Positions 26,718 through 36,743 are shown, numbered from the stretch's first letter. The stretch: 64,000 bases of DNA from Spirochaetales bacterium (GCA_016934415.1 JAFGSW010000025.1:62001-126000), one strand, 5' to 3'. Numbers and translations are program-made. The notes: generated by a model not told the origin, from the letters alone.

Positions 26718-26745
26718 AGTATACTTTTTAGCACAATTAAGTCAA
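26718..26745 (-). promoter_or_regulatory. rny promoter candidate
   Basis: Minus strand: TTGACT (26745-26740), 16-base spacer, TATACT (26723-26718), each matching five of six consensus bases. It lies in the 115-base gap between the 882-residue protein gene and rny, so rny can be transcribed separately. Confidence 0.65.
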
Positions 26746-26805
26746 GATGTTTTGTGTAGTAAAATACTCAATAAAGGGCGAAAAAAATGAGAAACGTCCC
26801 GTCTT

Positions 26806-29454
26806 TTAGGATTTTGAAATGATAACGTTTATTTTCTTTAAAAACGTCTCCATATCCGCGATACCCTCATTCTCCGCCATTCCGAAAAACAGGTAGGCGT
26901 CTTTGTGATCGATACGGGCTGGGAAAAAAACGGCGGAACGGATAAATTTTACATCGTCGCTGGAAAGGCGACTGGTGAATATTTTTTGATCCTTGAAAAC
27001 ATCCTTGATGAGAATGATGCATTTTTTACTGAAATATTCCTGGTAAAGCGTTTCGTCCTTGGCAAAGCTAAAAAGATGGGCGCTCCGTGAGGTTACGCCG
27101 ATAGCCATATTTACCTTGAGCCCGCCGTCGTCAGCAAACAATATGGAACTGACGGCTTTTACCTTTTTTATCAATTCACCAATGGCGTAGATCATCACTT
27201 TATCCGTAATCTGGTGGGCGAAAGATTCCATATAAGCGTCGAGGTCCATTCCGCCGCGTGTCAAAGGTATTTTCCTCTCATGAGGAATATTTTTTTTTGA
27301 AAGGGAGATATTTTCCTGGATTTGTTTTCTTTCCGCATCTGCAAGAATGTCTTTGTTTCCGTAGAGCTCGTCAATGCTGGAAATGGAATCGTGCTGACGA
27401 TCGAGAAGTGATTGGGCGAGCGCTTTCAATCCTTTTTGCTTTTGAGCGGGTCTGCCGCTCGAATAGAGTGTCTCATTGATCGTGTAGACGCCATTGCGCA
27501 TTATGATATTCGGCGACGCGTGTTCTGCCTTTTTTAAAACGTCATCAATAGAAAAAATATTGATTTCACCTTTTTTGATGCAAGTTCCAAAAACGGAAAA
27601 GGCGTCAATGAGATTGATGTTCGGCTTTTTATCGATATCGACCGTTTGGAGTTCCTCTAATTGCTCATAAGGCAGAGGCGGGAGCTCTTTAATTTCAGAA
27701 ACGACGTTGAGATATTCGATTTCTTCTTCGGTTTTTGCCTGTTCACTTGATTGAGCCTCTGAAGATGCATCCGTTCGGGAAGACGTAAGGCTCGCCATCG
27801 GCATATTACTCGCAGCTGATTGTGATTGAGACGTTGCCGCCGCTCCGGACGCAGCGGGTTCTTCCTCAAGCGCCTCAAGTTCACCGATTTCTTCTTCGTT
27901 CGCAGCAACCTCGGTGGGGAGTTCTTCGAGCGCTTCGATTTCGTCGACCTCTTCCATTTGTGCCACGTCCGAAGTAGTCGTCGCCGTCGTCCCGTCTTTG
28001 TCGGCGGTCTCGATTTCCTCGAGTTCTTCAAGTTCGGATATTTCCTCACTCGCGCCAGCCTTCGTCGTGGACGCCGTCGCGGATGACTCAGTTCTTATTT
28101 CTGGAAGCGACGTCCGGACCGCCTCCGTGGTGCCGATGGCGCGCTTGGCTGCTGGAGCGATAAAAACACGACCTTCTTCAAGGACTTTGCGGAGAAGCAT
28201 CTCAATTCTCGACAGATCGTTTTCCGGTTGCTGCTGCACTTTGCTTTTAATGATCGAAACGACTTCATTCCAGCTGCCGATGATATACGAATCGATTTCA
28301 GCTTCCTTGGACGCGGAGATTTTTTTTAAGCCTTTTTTCATATACCGCTTGATTTCATCGCGGCGCGTATCCATTTCTTTTTGCCAGCGTGAGAAATCGA
28401 TTTTATCCTTTTTTTCAAAAAAAGCGTTTAAAAATTCCACTTGGAATTTATGCATCCTCATCGCTACGATTTTAATGGGATCCTGCTTTATATTCGTTAC
28501 GAGCAGAATGATTAAAAATATCGTAACGTAAAAAACTGAAAGAATGAGAATCTTATCGAACATCCCCATTTCGAACCTTCGAGCCGGATACAGGACGCCG
28601 ACTCGTCCGACAGAATCAAGTCCGGTGGAAAAAAGAGTTATTCCCTGCGGGACGTCCGATATTTTCAACAATGTTTGGGAAACTGAGTTCCCGCTTACGT
28701 TCTTCCAGAGATTCAAGCATTCCGTTACGAGAGATGAGAGTCCCGGCGAAGGCTGTGAAAAGACGATGGTCCCCGAAGTGTCGATGAGGATTCCCGCGTC
28801 GTTCAAGATGAGAAAATCGCGAAATATCAATCCCCGACTAGAAAAAATCTCGTTTTCAAGCGCCTCGCGTTTGAGGGAGAAAAGGGCTGTGCCAGCCGCT
28901 TTTCCTTCGGAATCATCGATCGATAACACGAAAATGACACGTTGTCGGTCTCCGTCCCAGATGAGACGCGGCAAGGTTTCTTTTAAATTGAAAAGACGAT
29001 CGGCGATAAATCGGTCGGTTTGGTCGAGATTTTTATAGGTAATTTGAGTGACGGAATGTGAAGCAATGTCGCTTTCGAGAGTGCTGTAATGTATATGCCG
29101 ACCTATCCGGTCAATCAGCCGAACGCTTTCCAATTGAGGATATTCCTGAAGGATTTGGCTGAAGGCGAGACGTCGTTCCGCGATATCCGAATCGATTTGT
29201 CGACTCAAAAAAGCTCTCTTGATAAAATCTTTACGAATGATTGCCTGGAACGTATCGAGCGCGCTTTTCAAATAGCCGTCGATATTTTTCGAAACAGAGA
29301 CCGTTTCTTTTTCACCGACGGCTTTCAGGTTTGGATAATATATTCCCGCCTCAATAATGGGAAAAAGCCGCGTGAAGGATAAGAAGGTAAAAACAACACC
29401 AATGACAAGAGACAAAAGAAGACTGAGAACAACTTTTACACTGCGTCTCATCAT
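26806..29454 (-). CDS. Large membrane sensor-like protein with acidic repeats
   Basis: This 882-residue protein is not recognised as a named family. Helix 1 (about 8-30) and helix 2 (about 301-321) bracket a 270-residue extracytoplasmic region with a layout like double-Cache sensor domains (ESVRLIDRIGRHIHYS, FLILNDAGILIDTSGTI). The cytoplasmic part has a helical stretch (325-430), an acidic low-complexity zone (about 450-600) with four variants of an E-E-I-x-E-L-E-x-L-E-E repeat, and a folded C-terminal domain (about 610-882). No kinase, HAMP, cyclase or methyl-accepting motif is seen. It lies between the ribosomal cluster and rny. Confidence 0.6.
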   Translation of the reverse strand: MMRRSVKVVLSLLLSLVIGVVFTFLSFTRLFPIIEAGIYYPNLKAVGEKETVSVSKNIDGYLKSALDTFQAIIRKDFIKRAFLSRQIDSDIAERRLAFSQILQEYPQLESVRLIDRIGRHIHYSTLESDIASHSVTQITYKNLDQTDRFIADRLFNLKETLPRLIWDGDRQRVIFVLSIDDSEGKAAGTALFSLKREALENEIFSSRGLIFRDFLILNDAGILIDTSGTIVFSQPSPGLSSLVTECLNLWKNVSGNSVSQTLLKISDVPQGITLFSTGLDSVGRVGVLYPARRFEMGMFDKILILSVFYVTIFLIILLVTNIKQDPIKIVAMRMHKFQVEFLNAFFEKKDKIDFSRWQKEMDTRRDEIKRYMKKGLKKISASKEAEIDSYIIGSWNEVVSIIKSKVQQQPENDLSRIEMLLRKVLEEGRVFIAPAAKRAIGTTEAVRTSLPEIRTESSATASTTKAGASEEISELEELEEIETADKDGTTATTTSDVAQMEEVDEIEALEELPTEVAANEEEIGELEALEEEPAASGAAATSQSQSAASNMPMASLTSSRTDASSEAQSSEQAKTEEEIEYLNVVSEIKELPPLPYEQLEELQTVDIDKKPNINLIDAFSVFGTCIKKGEINIFSIDDVLKKAEHASPNIIMRNGVYTINETLYSSGRPAQKQKGLKALAQSLLDRQHDSISSIDELYGNKDILADAERKQIQENISLSKKNIPHERKIPLTRGGMDLDAYMESFAHQITDKVMIYAIGELIKKVKAVSSILFADDGGLKVNMAIGVTSRSAHLFSFAKDETLYQEYFSKKCIILIKDVFKDQKIFTSRLSSDDVKFIRSAVFFPARIDHKDAYLFFGMAENEGIADMETFLKKINVIISKS

Positions 29455-29490
29455 ATGTATCTCAAATCGGATTGATTCCTTTCAAATTCA

Positions 29491-30159
29491 TTATCGGCTG
29501 CCGTCGTTGAAAAGAGCATAGTTTAGTATAAGCAAAATGATTTGAGCGAACAAGATGCCACCGTACAAAAAAACGAACCGGATTGATAAAATTCCCCCTT
29601 TTCCCCGAGGTCGTACGGTGCGTCCCAGTTTTTTCGATGCGAGCATGAGTCGATCGATGTCTTTCCATATCGTTTTTACTCTGACAGTCTGAGTTTCATT
29701 CGTGAAAAAATCATAGTACAGAAAGACTTTACCAAGAAAAGCGCCTATTCGTCCGTGGAAATGCAGCGCAGGCTGTATCAGAGATTTTGACATATAGAAG
29801 AGCGTCACAATCGTGAGTCCACGATTGATGCCGGCGGTGACGGCGCCGGTTGTGATGGGATGGCCGAATATTGTGAAAATCGCCTTCCCGTCGACGACGA
29901 TCAGGTGAAAAAGCAGCGTACAAAAAAATACAACGGTCACCCCCACGACATGACGCTTTTTTTTCGTCAAAAAAACCAGACTGCAGAAAAAAATAAACTG
30001 AATGATCTTAATGTAAAAGGAATCGACAAAGAGTATTGTGGCGGACAGGCACAGGCAATAACCGAATAAAAAAAAAGAAGATATGTTTTCCGCAAAGAGA
30101 ACATATCTTCCCTCGTTTCCTGTACGGGCTTTTTCTTCCAATATATTCGCGTTCGCCAA
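29491..30159 (-). CDS. Integral membrane protein downstream of rplQ, possibly EcfT-like
   Basis: A 222-residue protein with about five hydrophobic segments (around 28-48, 50-62, 70-92, 100-125 and 192-215) and a charged segment between the last two (KTIWKDIDRLMLASKKLGRT). In many bacteria genes for ECF transporters follow rplQ, and the general topology could suit an EcfT-type coupling subunit, but no diagnostic motif is clear and no ATPase genes follow. The start is TTG directly after the rplQ TGA, with AAAGGA upstream, so translation is coupled to rplQ. Confidence 0.5.
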   Translation of the reverse strand: MANANILEEKARTGNEGRYVLFAENISSFFLFGYCLCLSATILFVDSFYIKIIQFIFFCSLVFLTKKKRHVVGVTVVFFCTLLFHLIVVDGKAIFTIFGHPITTGAVTAGINRGLTIVTLFYMSKSLIQPALHFHGRIGAFLGKVFLYYDFFTNETQTVRVKTIWKDIDRLMLASKKLGRTVRPRGKGGILSIRFVFLYGGILFAQIILLILNYALFNDGSR

Positions 30160-30576
30160 TCAGTCCTTTTTCCCTTGAGTATCCTTCGCCGATTTCTTTT
30201 TTTCCTTTTTCGGCTTCACCTTGCGGTCGAGCAGCTCGAGAAAAACCATTTCCGAGGCGTCGGTAATGCGGGGTTGAAGCTTCAGAATTCTCGTGTATCC
30301 GCCCGGACGCTCCTTGAATCGAGGCGCGATGTCCTTAAACAATTTGGTGACGACTCCGCGTTGCGTGATCTTCCTGCCGATGATTCGGCGATTATGAACA
30401 TTGTCGACCTTCGCCCGGGTAATCATCTTCTCGGCCTTTTGGCGTACGGCTCGTGCCTTGGCTTTTGTTGTTCTGATCCTCTCAAATTTAAAAAGCGACG
30501 TAACCATGTTCCGAATCATGGCCTTTCGATGTCCCGCTTTCTTGCTTAGTTTATTGAGGGCGACTCTATGTTTCAT
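30160..30576 (-). CDS. rplQ: 50S ribosomal protein L17
   Basis: L17 lines the outer end of the peptide exit tunnel. The core [38 protein letters not shown] and GGYTRILKL is typical. The 138 residues include a Lys-rich C-terminal tail of about 20 residues (after [11 protein letters not shown]). The start overlaps the rpoA end by 11 bases. Confidence 0.95.
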   Translation of the reverse strand: MKHRVALNKLSKKAGHRKAMIRNMVTSLFKFERIRTTKAKARAVRQKAEKMITRAKVDNVHNRRIIGRKITQRGVVTKLFKDIAPRFKERPGGYTRILKLQPRITDASEMVFLELLDRKVKPKKEKKKSAKDTQGKKD

Positions 30577-31669
30577 TTTCGTCTTCCTTATCTTCTTCTT
30601 CGTCGATCGCTTCTTCCATCTCCTGGGCTGTCGCAGGTTGTTTTTCCTTGAGTGACAGTTTGCGTAAAGAGCTGAAATCTTTCATGCCCAGCTTCAGTCC
30701 CCATTCCTTGAGCTTGTCTTTGATTTCCTGAAGCGATTTTTTCCCGAAATTCCTGGTTTTGGAGATTTCCTCCTCGGTTTTTTGAGTGAGATCGCCTATG
30801 GTCCTGATATTGGCGTTTTTCAAGCAATTTGAGGAACGAACCGAAAGCTCAAGTTCTTCAATCGGCGTATCGAGAATAGCCCTGATTTTACGTTCTTCCT
30901 CATCCGCCTCTTCATCTTCGCGAATGCTTTCTTCATCAAAATTGATGAAAATCGTGAAATGATCTTTCGCGATTTTTGCGGCTTCAGCGAGGGCATCTTC
31001 CGGCTTGATCGTGCCGTCGGTCCATAACTCGAAAATGAGTTTATCGTAATCAGCGCGTTGACCGACCCGTGTGCCTTTGATTTCGTAGCGGGCCTTGAGA
31101 ATCGGAGAAAAAATGGCGTCCATGGGTATCGTCCCGACGACGTCGATGCATTGCTCATTTCTTTCCGCCGGTACGTAGCCGCGCCCCAGATTGATCTGCA
31201 TTTCGATATCGAAGTGAGCGTCCGACGCCAACGTGGCGATGAAAAGATCCTTGTTCAGGACCTTAACGCCTTCCTCCACTTCAAGATCGCCGGCATTGAA
31301 ATTTCCGGCGCCTTTTTTCGAGACGATGATCGTTTTTTCTTCGATTTCGTCCTCAAGAACCAGACGGATTTGTTTGAGATTACCCAGAACCTGCGGCGTA
31401 TCTTCGGCCACTCCCGGAATAAGCTCGAACCCGCTTGAGATGATATGCGGTTTCCCGTCTTTTGAATAGCTCGTAATATGTACGGCGGTGATCGCATATC
31501 CTTGGAGAGATGAAACAAGAATACGGCGCAGGGTGTTCCCCACGGTTGTCCCGAATCCTCGCTCGAACGGGTATGCGATAAACTTGCCATAGTTTTTACT
31601 GATTTCACTATGCTCGAAGTTTATTCCTTTAGGCCTCTTGAATCCCTTTAAAAGATTCCTTCTTGCCAT
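30566..31669 (-). CDS. rpoA: RNA polymerase alpha subunit
   Basis: Alpha dimerises to nucleate RNA polymerase assembly. The 367-residue product has the N-terminal domain ([20 protein letters not shown] near residue 31) and the C-terminal domain ([20 protein letters not shown], then [15 protein letters not shown]), which touches UP elements and activators. A 20-residue acidic tail ([14 protein letters not shown]) extends beyond the usual end. It follows rpsD by nine bases. Confidence 0.97.
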   Translation of the reverse strand: MARRNLLKGFKRPKGINFEHSEISKNYGKFIAYPFERGFGTTVGNTLRRILVSSLQGYAITAVHITSYSKDGKPHIISSGFELIPGVAEDTPQVLGNLKQIRLVLEDEIEEKTIIVSKKGAGNFNAGDLEVEEGVKVLNKDLFIATLASDAHFDIEMQINLGRGYVPAERNEQCIDVVGTIPMDAIFSPILKARYEIKGTRVGQRADYDKLIFELWTDGTIKPEDALAEAAKIAKDHFTIFINFDEESIREDEEADEEERKIRAILDTPIEELELSVRSSNCLKNANIRTIGDLTQKTEEEISKTRNFGKKSLQEIKDKLKEWGLKLGMKDFSSLRKLSLKEKQPATAQEMEEAIDEEEDKEDENET

Positions 31670-31678
31670 TGCTGCTCC

Positions 31679-32314
31679 TTATTTTGAATATAACTCGACG
31701 ATGAGTTGCTCGTTGATATCTTTCATGTCCATAATATCATTGCGCCGAGGTATTGCCTTCACGATGCCGCATACTTTATCCGGGTCGACCTCCAGCCAGG
31801 GGACCACGCCCGCGCTCGTGAATTCCTTCAGCCCTTCCTTGATAACGGTCAGGTTCTTGCTTTTTTCGCGAATGGTTATCTCGTCATTCTGTTTCACCAA
31901 GTAAGACGGGATGTCGATTTTCCTCTTGTTCACCAGCACATGGCCGTGCTTTACAATCTGGCGCGCTTGTTTCCTCGATGAGCTGAAGTGCATCCGGTAT
32001 ATAATGTTGTCCAAGCGGCGCTCGAGCAGCCCGAACAGGTTTTCGCCCGTCACACCTTTCATTCGCGCGGCTTTAACAAAATAGATTTTAAATTGCTTCT
32101 CAAGAAGGCAATAAATCCTCTTCAACTTCTGCTTTTCACGAAGCTGTATCCCATAATCGGATATTTTTTTCGAACGCGCCCGCGGCCCCTTTCCCGGGGC
32201 ACCCTTCTTTTTCATGATGGGACATTTATCGCTCTTACAGCGTTCGCCCTTGAGAAACAATTTCATTCTCTCCGCACGGCATAGTCTGCAGTTCGGTCTT
32301 ATATAACGTGCCAT
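31679..32314 (-). CDS. rpsD: 30S ribosomal protein S4, zinc-binding form
   Basis: S4 starts 16S rRNA 5'-domain assembly. The 211-residue product has an N-terminal zinc motif (CRLCRAERMKLFLKGERC, next Cys four residues on) and the S4 RNA-binding domain (LERRLDNIIYRMHFSSSRKQ). In other bacteria S4 represses the alpha operon. It lies between rpsK and rpoA as usual. Confidence 0.96.
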   Translation of the reverse strand: MARYIRPNCRLCRAERMKLFLKGERCKSDKCPIMKKKGAPGKGPRARSKKISDYGIQLREKQKLKRIYCLLEKQFKIYFVKAARMKGVTGENLFGLLERRLDNIIYRMHFSSSRKQARQIVKHGHVLVNKRKIDIPSYLVKQNDEITIREKSKNLTVIKEGLKEFTSAGVVPWLEVDPDKVCGIVKAIPRRNDIMDMKDINEQLIVELYSK

Positions 32315-32326
32315 GGCCTTTCCCTT

Positions 32327-32707
32327 CTACACTCTTCGCGCTTTTTGCGGACGGCAGCCATTGTGGGGAATCGGAGTGATATCCACGATCAGCCGCACGC
32401 GCAAACCAAGGTTACCGATGGCGCGGATAGCCGATTCCCGCCCCACACCGGGACCCTTAACGAAAACGTCGACTTCCTGGATTCCGTATTCAAGCGCCTT
32501 GTTGACGGCCGTTTCCGTCGTCGATTGGGCTGCGAACGGAGTCGATTTCTTGGCGCCTTTAAAACCGAGGCTCCCGGCCGACGACCAGGCGATGGTATTG
32601 CCTGAAATATCCGTGACGGTCACCACAGTATTATTAAACGTCGCCTGGATATACACCCGGGCTTCACCGAGATTCTTTCTCCGTTCGCGTTTGGTTTTCT
32701 TCTTCAC
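32327..32707 (-). CDS. rpsK: 30S ribosomal protein S11
   Basis: S11 sits on the platform near the E-site mRNA. The family core is clear: [27 protein letters not shown] and [14 protein letters not shown]. The GTG at 32707 was chosen because AAGGAG lies seven bases upstream and it gives 126 residues; the frame is open further upstream but has no family similarity. Confidence 0.94.
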   Translation of the reverse strand: MKKKTKRERRKNLGEARVYIQATFNNTVVTVTDISGNTIAWSSAGSLGFKGAKKSTPFAAQSTTETAVNKALEYGIQEVDVFVKGPGVGRESAIRAIGNLGLRVRLIVDITPIPHNGCRPQKARRV

Positions 32708-32717
32708 CTCGTTCTCC

Positions 32718-33098
32718 TTACGTCGGTCCGGGCGCCCGCTTCTTGCCGGCGACGGTCTTCCGTTTTCCTTTGCGTGTCCTGGCATTGGTCTTCGTGCGTT
32801 GGCCGCGGACAGGCAGGCCTTTTCTATGCCGCAATCCGCGATAACTGCCGATATCCATCAGCCGCTTAATATTGAGTGACGTCTCTGTTCGCAAGCGACC
32901 TTCGACTTTATATTCATTCTCGATCTCTTTCCGCAGAAGATTGACTTCGTCGGCGGACAAATCGCCCATTCTTTTTACGAGTTCGATACCGGTCTTCTCG
33001 CAGATGGCAATGGCGGCAGAGACCCCGATCCCGTAGATATGCGTCAACGCTATATGTATTTGTTTATTCGGGAGATCGACCCCGGCGATACGTGCCAT
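32718..33098 (-). CDS. rpsM: 30S ribosomal protein S13
   Basis: S13 contacts the P-site tRNA and bridges to the large subunit. The 126-residue product starts [20 protein letters not shown] and ends in the basic tail [18 protein letters not shown]. It lies between rpmJ and rpsK; the ATG has AGGAGG upstream. Confidence 0.96.
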   Translation of the reverse strand: MARIAGVDLPNKQIHIALTHIYGIGVSAAIAICEKTGIELVKRMGDLSADEVNLLRKEIENEYKVEGRLRTETSLNIKRLMDIGSYRGLRHRKGLPVRGQRTKTNARTRKGKRKTVAGKKRAPGPT

Positions 33099-33107
33099 GT
33101 ATTCCTC

Positions 33108-33221
33108 CTAGCGCTGTTTCTGCTTGTGTTTCGGATTTTCGCAGATAATTCGTACTATGCCGCGCCGTTTGATGACTTTGCATTTATCGCAAATCGGCCT
33201 GACGCTTACTCGAACCTTCAT
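33108..33221 (-). CDS. rpmJ: 50S ribosomal protein L36, zinc-binding form
   Basis: A 37-residue protein reading [20 protein letters not shown] with the second half ending KHKQKQR. The zinc ligands C11, C14, C27 and H32 are all present. It sits between secY and rpsM; infA, map and adk, often found here, are absent. Its stop codon is nine bases before the rpsM ATG. Confidence 0.95.
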   Translation of the reverse strand: MKVRVSVRPICDKCKVIKRRGIVRIICENPKHKQKQR

Positions 33222-33230
33222 AACAACCTC

Positions 33231-34631
33231 TTATAAATTTCTGGGCTTTATTTTGCCCTTTTTCACCAAACCTTCCTGGTGATGCATGCGCAAATAACTC
33301 TCGATCTGAGACATCGTATCCAGTCCCACGCCGACGATAATGATGAGCGATGTGCCTCCCATGAAATTGGCGACCGTATACGGAAATGAGAATATCTTGG
33401 TGACGATGTTGGGAATGACGGCGATGAGTGCGAGAAAAAGCGAACCGGGAAGTATGATGCGATAGAGAATACGCATAAGATATTCTTCCATCTTCTCCGA
33501 GCGAATCCCAGGTATCGAGCCGCCGTTTTCCCGTATCTGTTTTGAGATTTCAGTCGGATTAAGGGTGACCTGAGTGTAAAAATAGGCGAAGAAGACTATC
33601 AAGAGGGCGTAAATAACAAGGTACCACCCGCCCGAGGGATTGAGGAAGCGCGCCAGTTGCGCGAAGAAAGGCACATCCCCGGAAAGGCTCTGGAATATCT
33701 GGATCGGCAGAATAATCAATGCATTGGCGAAGATAATGGGAATGACGCCTGACGGGTTCAGCTTGAAAGGGATATATATATTTTGAGAACCGTAAATCTT
33801 CCTGCCGACGACACGTTTCGCATAGTGGACGGGTATTTTTCGCTGGCCTCGCTGCTCATATATAATGAGGGCGACCGTCACGACGAACATAATAATCGCT
33901 ATCAATATAAAGAGCGGGTTTATTTGATCTGTATTCCTCACGTTTCCTATAAAGCCTCCGCGTTTCGGTATGAGGCCGATAAAAAGCATTATTTCCTCAA
34001 AAAACCTGAGGATTGATTTTAAAATCCCCAGTTCCACCAGTACATTGGGCAAACGGACGATGATGCCGGCGAAAATGATCAAAGACGCTCCGTTTCCTAT
34101 GCCTCGCTGGTTGATCTGCTCGCCGATCCACATGAGAAAGATCGAGCCGGCAGTTACTGTCAGCAGGGAAATGATTTTAAACAGCGTCGGATCGATTCTG
34201 ACGAGTGCGGGGGGAATTTGGCTGTTGATGAGAAAATAACCCTGCACCAGACAGAGGACGACCGTTGCATAGCGCATATACCGCTGCATCTTTTTCTTGC
34301 CGCCCTCTTCCTCGGAAAGTTTTTTGAGCCGTGGGACGACGACGATGAGCAACTGGATGATGATGGAGCTGGTGATGTACGGCATTATTCCCAGCATGAA
34401 AACGGAAAAATTCTTGAATGCACCGCCTGCGAACAGGTCGATGTAATCGAGAATGTTGACTCCGCTTCCGCTCAGCGGCTGTTTGAACGCTTCCTGAAGC
34501 GCGATAAAATCAATTCCCGGTAATGGAATAGTCGCCCCCAACCGAAAAATGAAAAGCATAACGATGGTGAAAAACACCCGCTGTCTGAGTTCATGCGTTC
34601 TGAAAATGTTGACTAAAGCGTTTCCAGCCAT
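33231..34631 (-). CDS. secY: Preprotein translocase subunit SecY
   Basis: SecY forms the protein-conducting channel with SecE (57.6 kb) and SecG. The 466-residue product has ten predicted membrane helices, with family blocks RLGATIPLPGID, FMLGIMPYITSSIIIQLL, KKMQRYMRYATVVL and NRGIGNG-like QINQRGIGNGASLIIFAGI. It is somewhat longer than E. coli SecY (443). Its start overlaps the rplO stop by one base. Confidence 0.97.
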   Translation of the reverse strand: MAGNALVNIFRTHELRQRVFFTIVMLFIFRLGATIPLPGIDFIALQEAFKQPLSGSGVNILDYIDLFAGGAFKNFSVFMLGIMPYITSSIIIQLLIVVVPRLKKLSEEEGGKKKMQRYMRYATVVLCLVQGYFLINSQIPPALVRIDPTLFKIISLLTVTAGSIFLMWIGEQINQRGIGNGASLIIFAGIIVRLPNVLVELGILKSILRFFEEIMLFIGLIPKRGGFIGNVRNTDQINPLFILIAIIMFVVTVALIIYEQRGQRKIPVHYAKRVVGRKIYGSQNIYIPFKLNPSGVIPIIFANALIILPIQIFQSLSGDVPFFAQLARFLNPSGGWYLVIYALLIVFFAYFYTQVTLNPTEISKQIRENGGSIPGIRSEKMEEYLMRILYRIILPGSLFLALIAVIPNIVTKIFSFPYTVANFMGGTSLIIIVGVGLDTMSQIESYLRMHHQEGLVKKGKIKPRNL

Positions 34632-35131
34632 CAGTTTTCACCCTTCGTCTTTTTCATCTTTTTCCTTTTCAAGACGGGTTTGGGAGTTCGCAGTTCCGTG
34701 ACGCTTCCTCCGGCCTTTGAGATCTTTTCTTTAGCGCTCCCCGAGGCTTTATCAATTTCGACGATAACTTTTTTCGTCATTTCGCCTCGACCGAGAAGTT
34801 TTACGAACCCGCATCTTTTTTTTAGGATGCCGCGTTTTATCAAGATTTCTTTCGTCACTTTTTCACCATCGCCGAAAATTTGCAGATCATCCACATTGAT
34901 GGTGGTATACCTGATTTTAAACGGATAGTTGGAGAATCCTCGACGCGCGATCCGGCGAAAAAGAGGCATCTGACCGCCCTCGAATCCGGGGCGCACACCG
35001 CCGCCGGACCTGGCGTTCTGCCCTTTATTGCCCTTTCCGGCCGTTGTGCCGCGACCGCTCCCGAGGCCCCGACCGACGCGTCTTTTATTTTTGGTCGCAC
35101 CCTTTGGCCGCTTGATGAAAATCTCATTCAT
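34631..35131 (-). CDS. rplO: 50S ribosomal protein L15
   Basis: L15 binds 23S rRNA early in assembly. GRGLGSGRGTTAGKGNKGQN, RPGFEGGQMPLFRR and RRGFSN are diagnostic. The 166 residues include a basic C-terminal extension (TPKPVLKRKKMKKTKGEN). It overlaps the rpmD end by four bases. Confidence 0.96.
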   Translation of the reverse strand: MNEIFIKRPKGATKNKRRVGRGLGSGRGTTAGKGNKGQNARSGGGVRPGFEGGQMPLFRRIARRGFSNYPFKIRYTTINVDDLQIFGDGEKVTKEILIKRGILKKRCGFVKLLGRGEMTKKVIVEIDKASGSAKEKISKAGGSVTELRTPKPVLKRKKMKKTKGEN

Positions 35132-35325
35132 GATTCCATATCCTCCACCCGCACCATGTGCGCGACCGTTCGTATCATACCCATGATCTCGGGACGGGCT
35201 TCATGGGTGACGCTGGCATGCATTCGTCTGAGACCGAGGGCCGACACGGTTTTACGAATACCGGGCTTCTGGCTGATCGGGCTTTTAATAAGGGTGATCC
35301 TGATTTTTTTGTTTTTTCCGGCCAT
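35128..35325 (-). CDS. rpmD: 50S ribosomal protein L30
   Basis: A 65-residue protein with the L30 core ITLIKSPISQKPGIRKTVSA, then LGLRRMHASV. It starts one base after rpsE ends and overlaps rplO by four bases, as in the standard spc operon. Confidence 0.95.
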   Translation of the reverse strand: MAGKNKKIRITLIKSPISQKPGIRKTVSALGLRRMHASVTHEARPEIMGMIRTVAHMVRVEDMES

Positions 35326-35326
35326 G

Positions 35327-35824
35327 TTATCCCCACATTTCCTTAACCGTCTTGCCGCGATTCTCGGAAATCCGTTTGGCGTCCATCATGGTGTCCAGAC
35401 CCATAAAAGTGGCCTTCACGATATTCGAGGCATTGGGAGAACCGAGCGATTTGCTTAAAATGTCATGCACTCCGACGGCTTCCATGACCGCACGAATCGG
35501 CCCGCCGGCGATAATGCCGGTTCCGGGCGCCGCCGGCCGCAGCAAGACTCTGGCGCCTTTGAATTTTATTCTTATGGAATGAGGCAACGTCTGGTTTTTT
35601 ATGGAATATTTTTTCATGTTTTTTCGAGCTCGCTCAAGGCTTTTCCGAATGGCCTCTGAGACGTCATTGGCTTTGCCGAAACCGAATCCGGCGCTTCCCT
35701 TTCGGTCACCGACGACAGAAAGTGCGGAGAATGAAAAGCGTCTTCCGCCTTTTACAACTTTCGCAACGCGGTTCAATTTTACCAATTTTTCCAAGAATTC
35801 GTTCTGATTCTTATCGCGCTCCAC
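35327..35824 (-). CDS. rpsE: 30S ribosomal protein S5
   Basis: S5 helps decoding fidelity and mRNA helicase function of the 30S. Blocks VVKGGRRFSFSALSVVGD, GFGFGKANDVSEAIRKS and LLRPAAPGTGIIAGGP are diagnostic. Length 165, normal. Confidence 0.96.
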   Translation of the reverse strand: MERDKNQNEFLEKLVKLNRVAKVVKGGRRFSFSALSVVGDRKGSAGFGFGKANDVSEAIRKSLERARKNMKKYSIKNQTLPHSIRIKFKGARVLLRPAAPGTGIIAGGPIRAVMEAVGVHDILSKSLGSPNASNIVKATFMGLDTMMDAKRISENRGKTVKEMWG

Positions 35825-35834
35825 GTCTCACTCC

Positions 35835-36194
35835 CTAGAAATCGATTCCTGCCTTGCGAATACCTTCCGCAACGGCCTTAACGATACCATGATACGGATA
35901 TCCGTTTCGATCGAAAGCAATGGTAGTTATATTCTTCTCTTTCAGGCGGTCCGCCATGATTTTTCCAAGTTCACCGATGCTCTCGACCTTGTTCTTAATT
36001 TTTCGCAGTTCTTTTTCCAGGTTGGAAGCCGCGACAAGGGTTTCCCCTTTTTTATCGTCTATCGCCTGGAGATAAGTAAAGCGATTGCTTTTGTAGATCG
36101 TGACACGAAGCCGCTCGTTCGAGCATTTCAGCTTTTTCCTGATATGCATTTTGCGCCGTTTTCGTTTCCTGATCGTATCGAGCTCTTTTTTCAT
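35835..36194 (-). CDS. rplR: 50S ribosomal protein L18
   Basis: L18 binds 5S rRNA. The 119-residue product shows RLRVTIYKSNRFTYLQAIDD and FDRNGYPYHGIVKAVAEGIR, the latter a family signature, and a basic N-terminus. Confidence 0.95.
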   Translation of the reverse strand: MKKELDTIRKRKRRKMHIRKKLKCSNERLRVTIYKSNRFTYLQAIDDKKGETLVAASNLEKELRKIKNKVESIGELGKIMADRLKEKNITTIAFDRNGYPYHGIVKAVAEGIRKAGIDF

Positions 36195-36203
36195 ACCGTC
36201 CTC

Positions 36204-36743
36204 TTATTTCACCCCGGTTTTGCCGACCTTCTTGCGGATGCGTTCAGTTTCGTATTTGACGCCTTTGCCCTTATACGGTTCGGGTGGCCTGAAATTTCTG
36301 ATTTCCGCGCATATTTGACCGAGCTTCTCCCTGTCGATAGAACCAACGGTAATTCGGTTATTAGCTTCAACGTCGATGGTAATACCCTGCGGAATCGGAT
36401 ATTCAATGGCATTTGAATATCCAAGATTGAATACAATCGAATCGCCTTTCTTCTCGGCTCGGTACCCGACGCCGTTGATCACCAGCACGCGCTTAAAGCC
36501 TTCAGATACTCCCTTCACCATATTGCTGACCAATTTTCGGTAGAGTCCGTGCAGCGCGCGGACCTTTTTTGAGTCATTGGCTCGAACGAAGGTAATGGTG
36601 CCGTCTTTCATCTCAATGATGATTTCCGGGCGGTAATTTATAGAAAGCTTTCCTTTCGGTCCTTCGACGCGCACCGTTCCGTCTTTTATTTCTACTTTCA
36701 CATCCCGCGCCACCACGACCGGTATTTTGCCAATTCGCGACAT
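36204..36743 (-). CDS. rplF: 50S ribosomal protein L6
   Basis: L6 lies at the GTPase centre and contacts elongation factors. The start MSRIGKIPVVVARDVKVEIK (ATG at 36743) is preferred to an in-frame upstream start. The signature PEPYKGKGVKYETERIRKKVGK ends the 179-residue product, abbreviated here as PEPYKGKGVKY. Confidence 0.95.
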   Translation of the reverse strand: MSRIGKIPVVVARDVKVEIKDGTVRVEGPKGKLSINYRPEIIIEMKDGTITFVRANDSKKVRALHGLYRKLVSNMVKGVSEGFKRVLVINGVGYRAEKKGDSIVFNLGYSNAIEYPIPQGITIDVEANNRITVGSIDREKLGQICAEIRNFRPPEPYKGKGVKYETERIRKKVGKTGVK

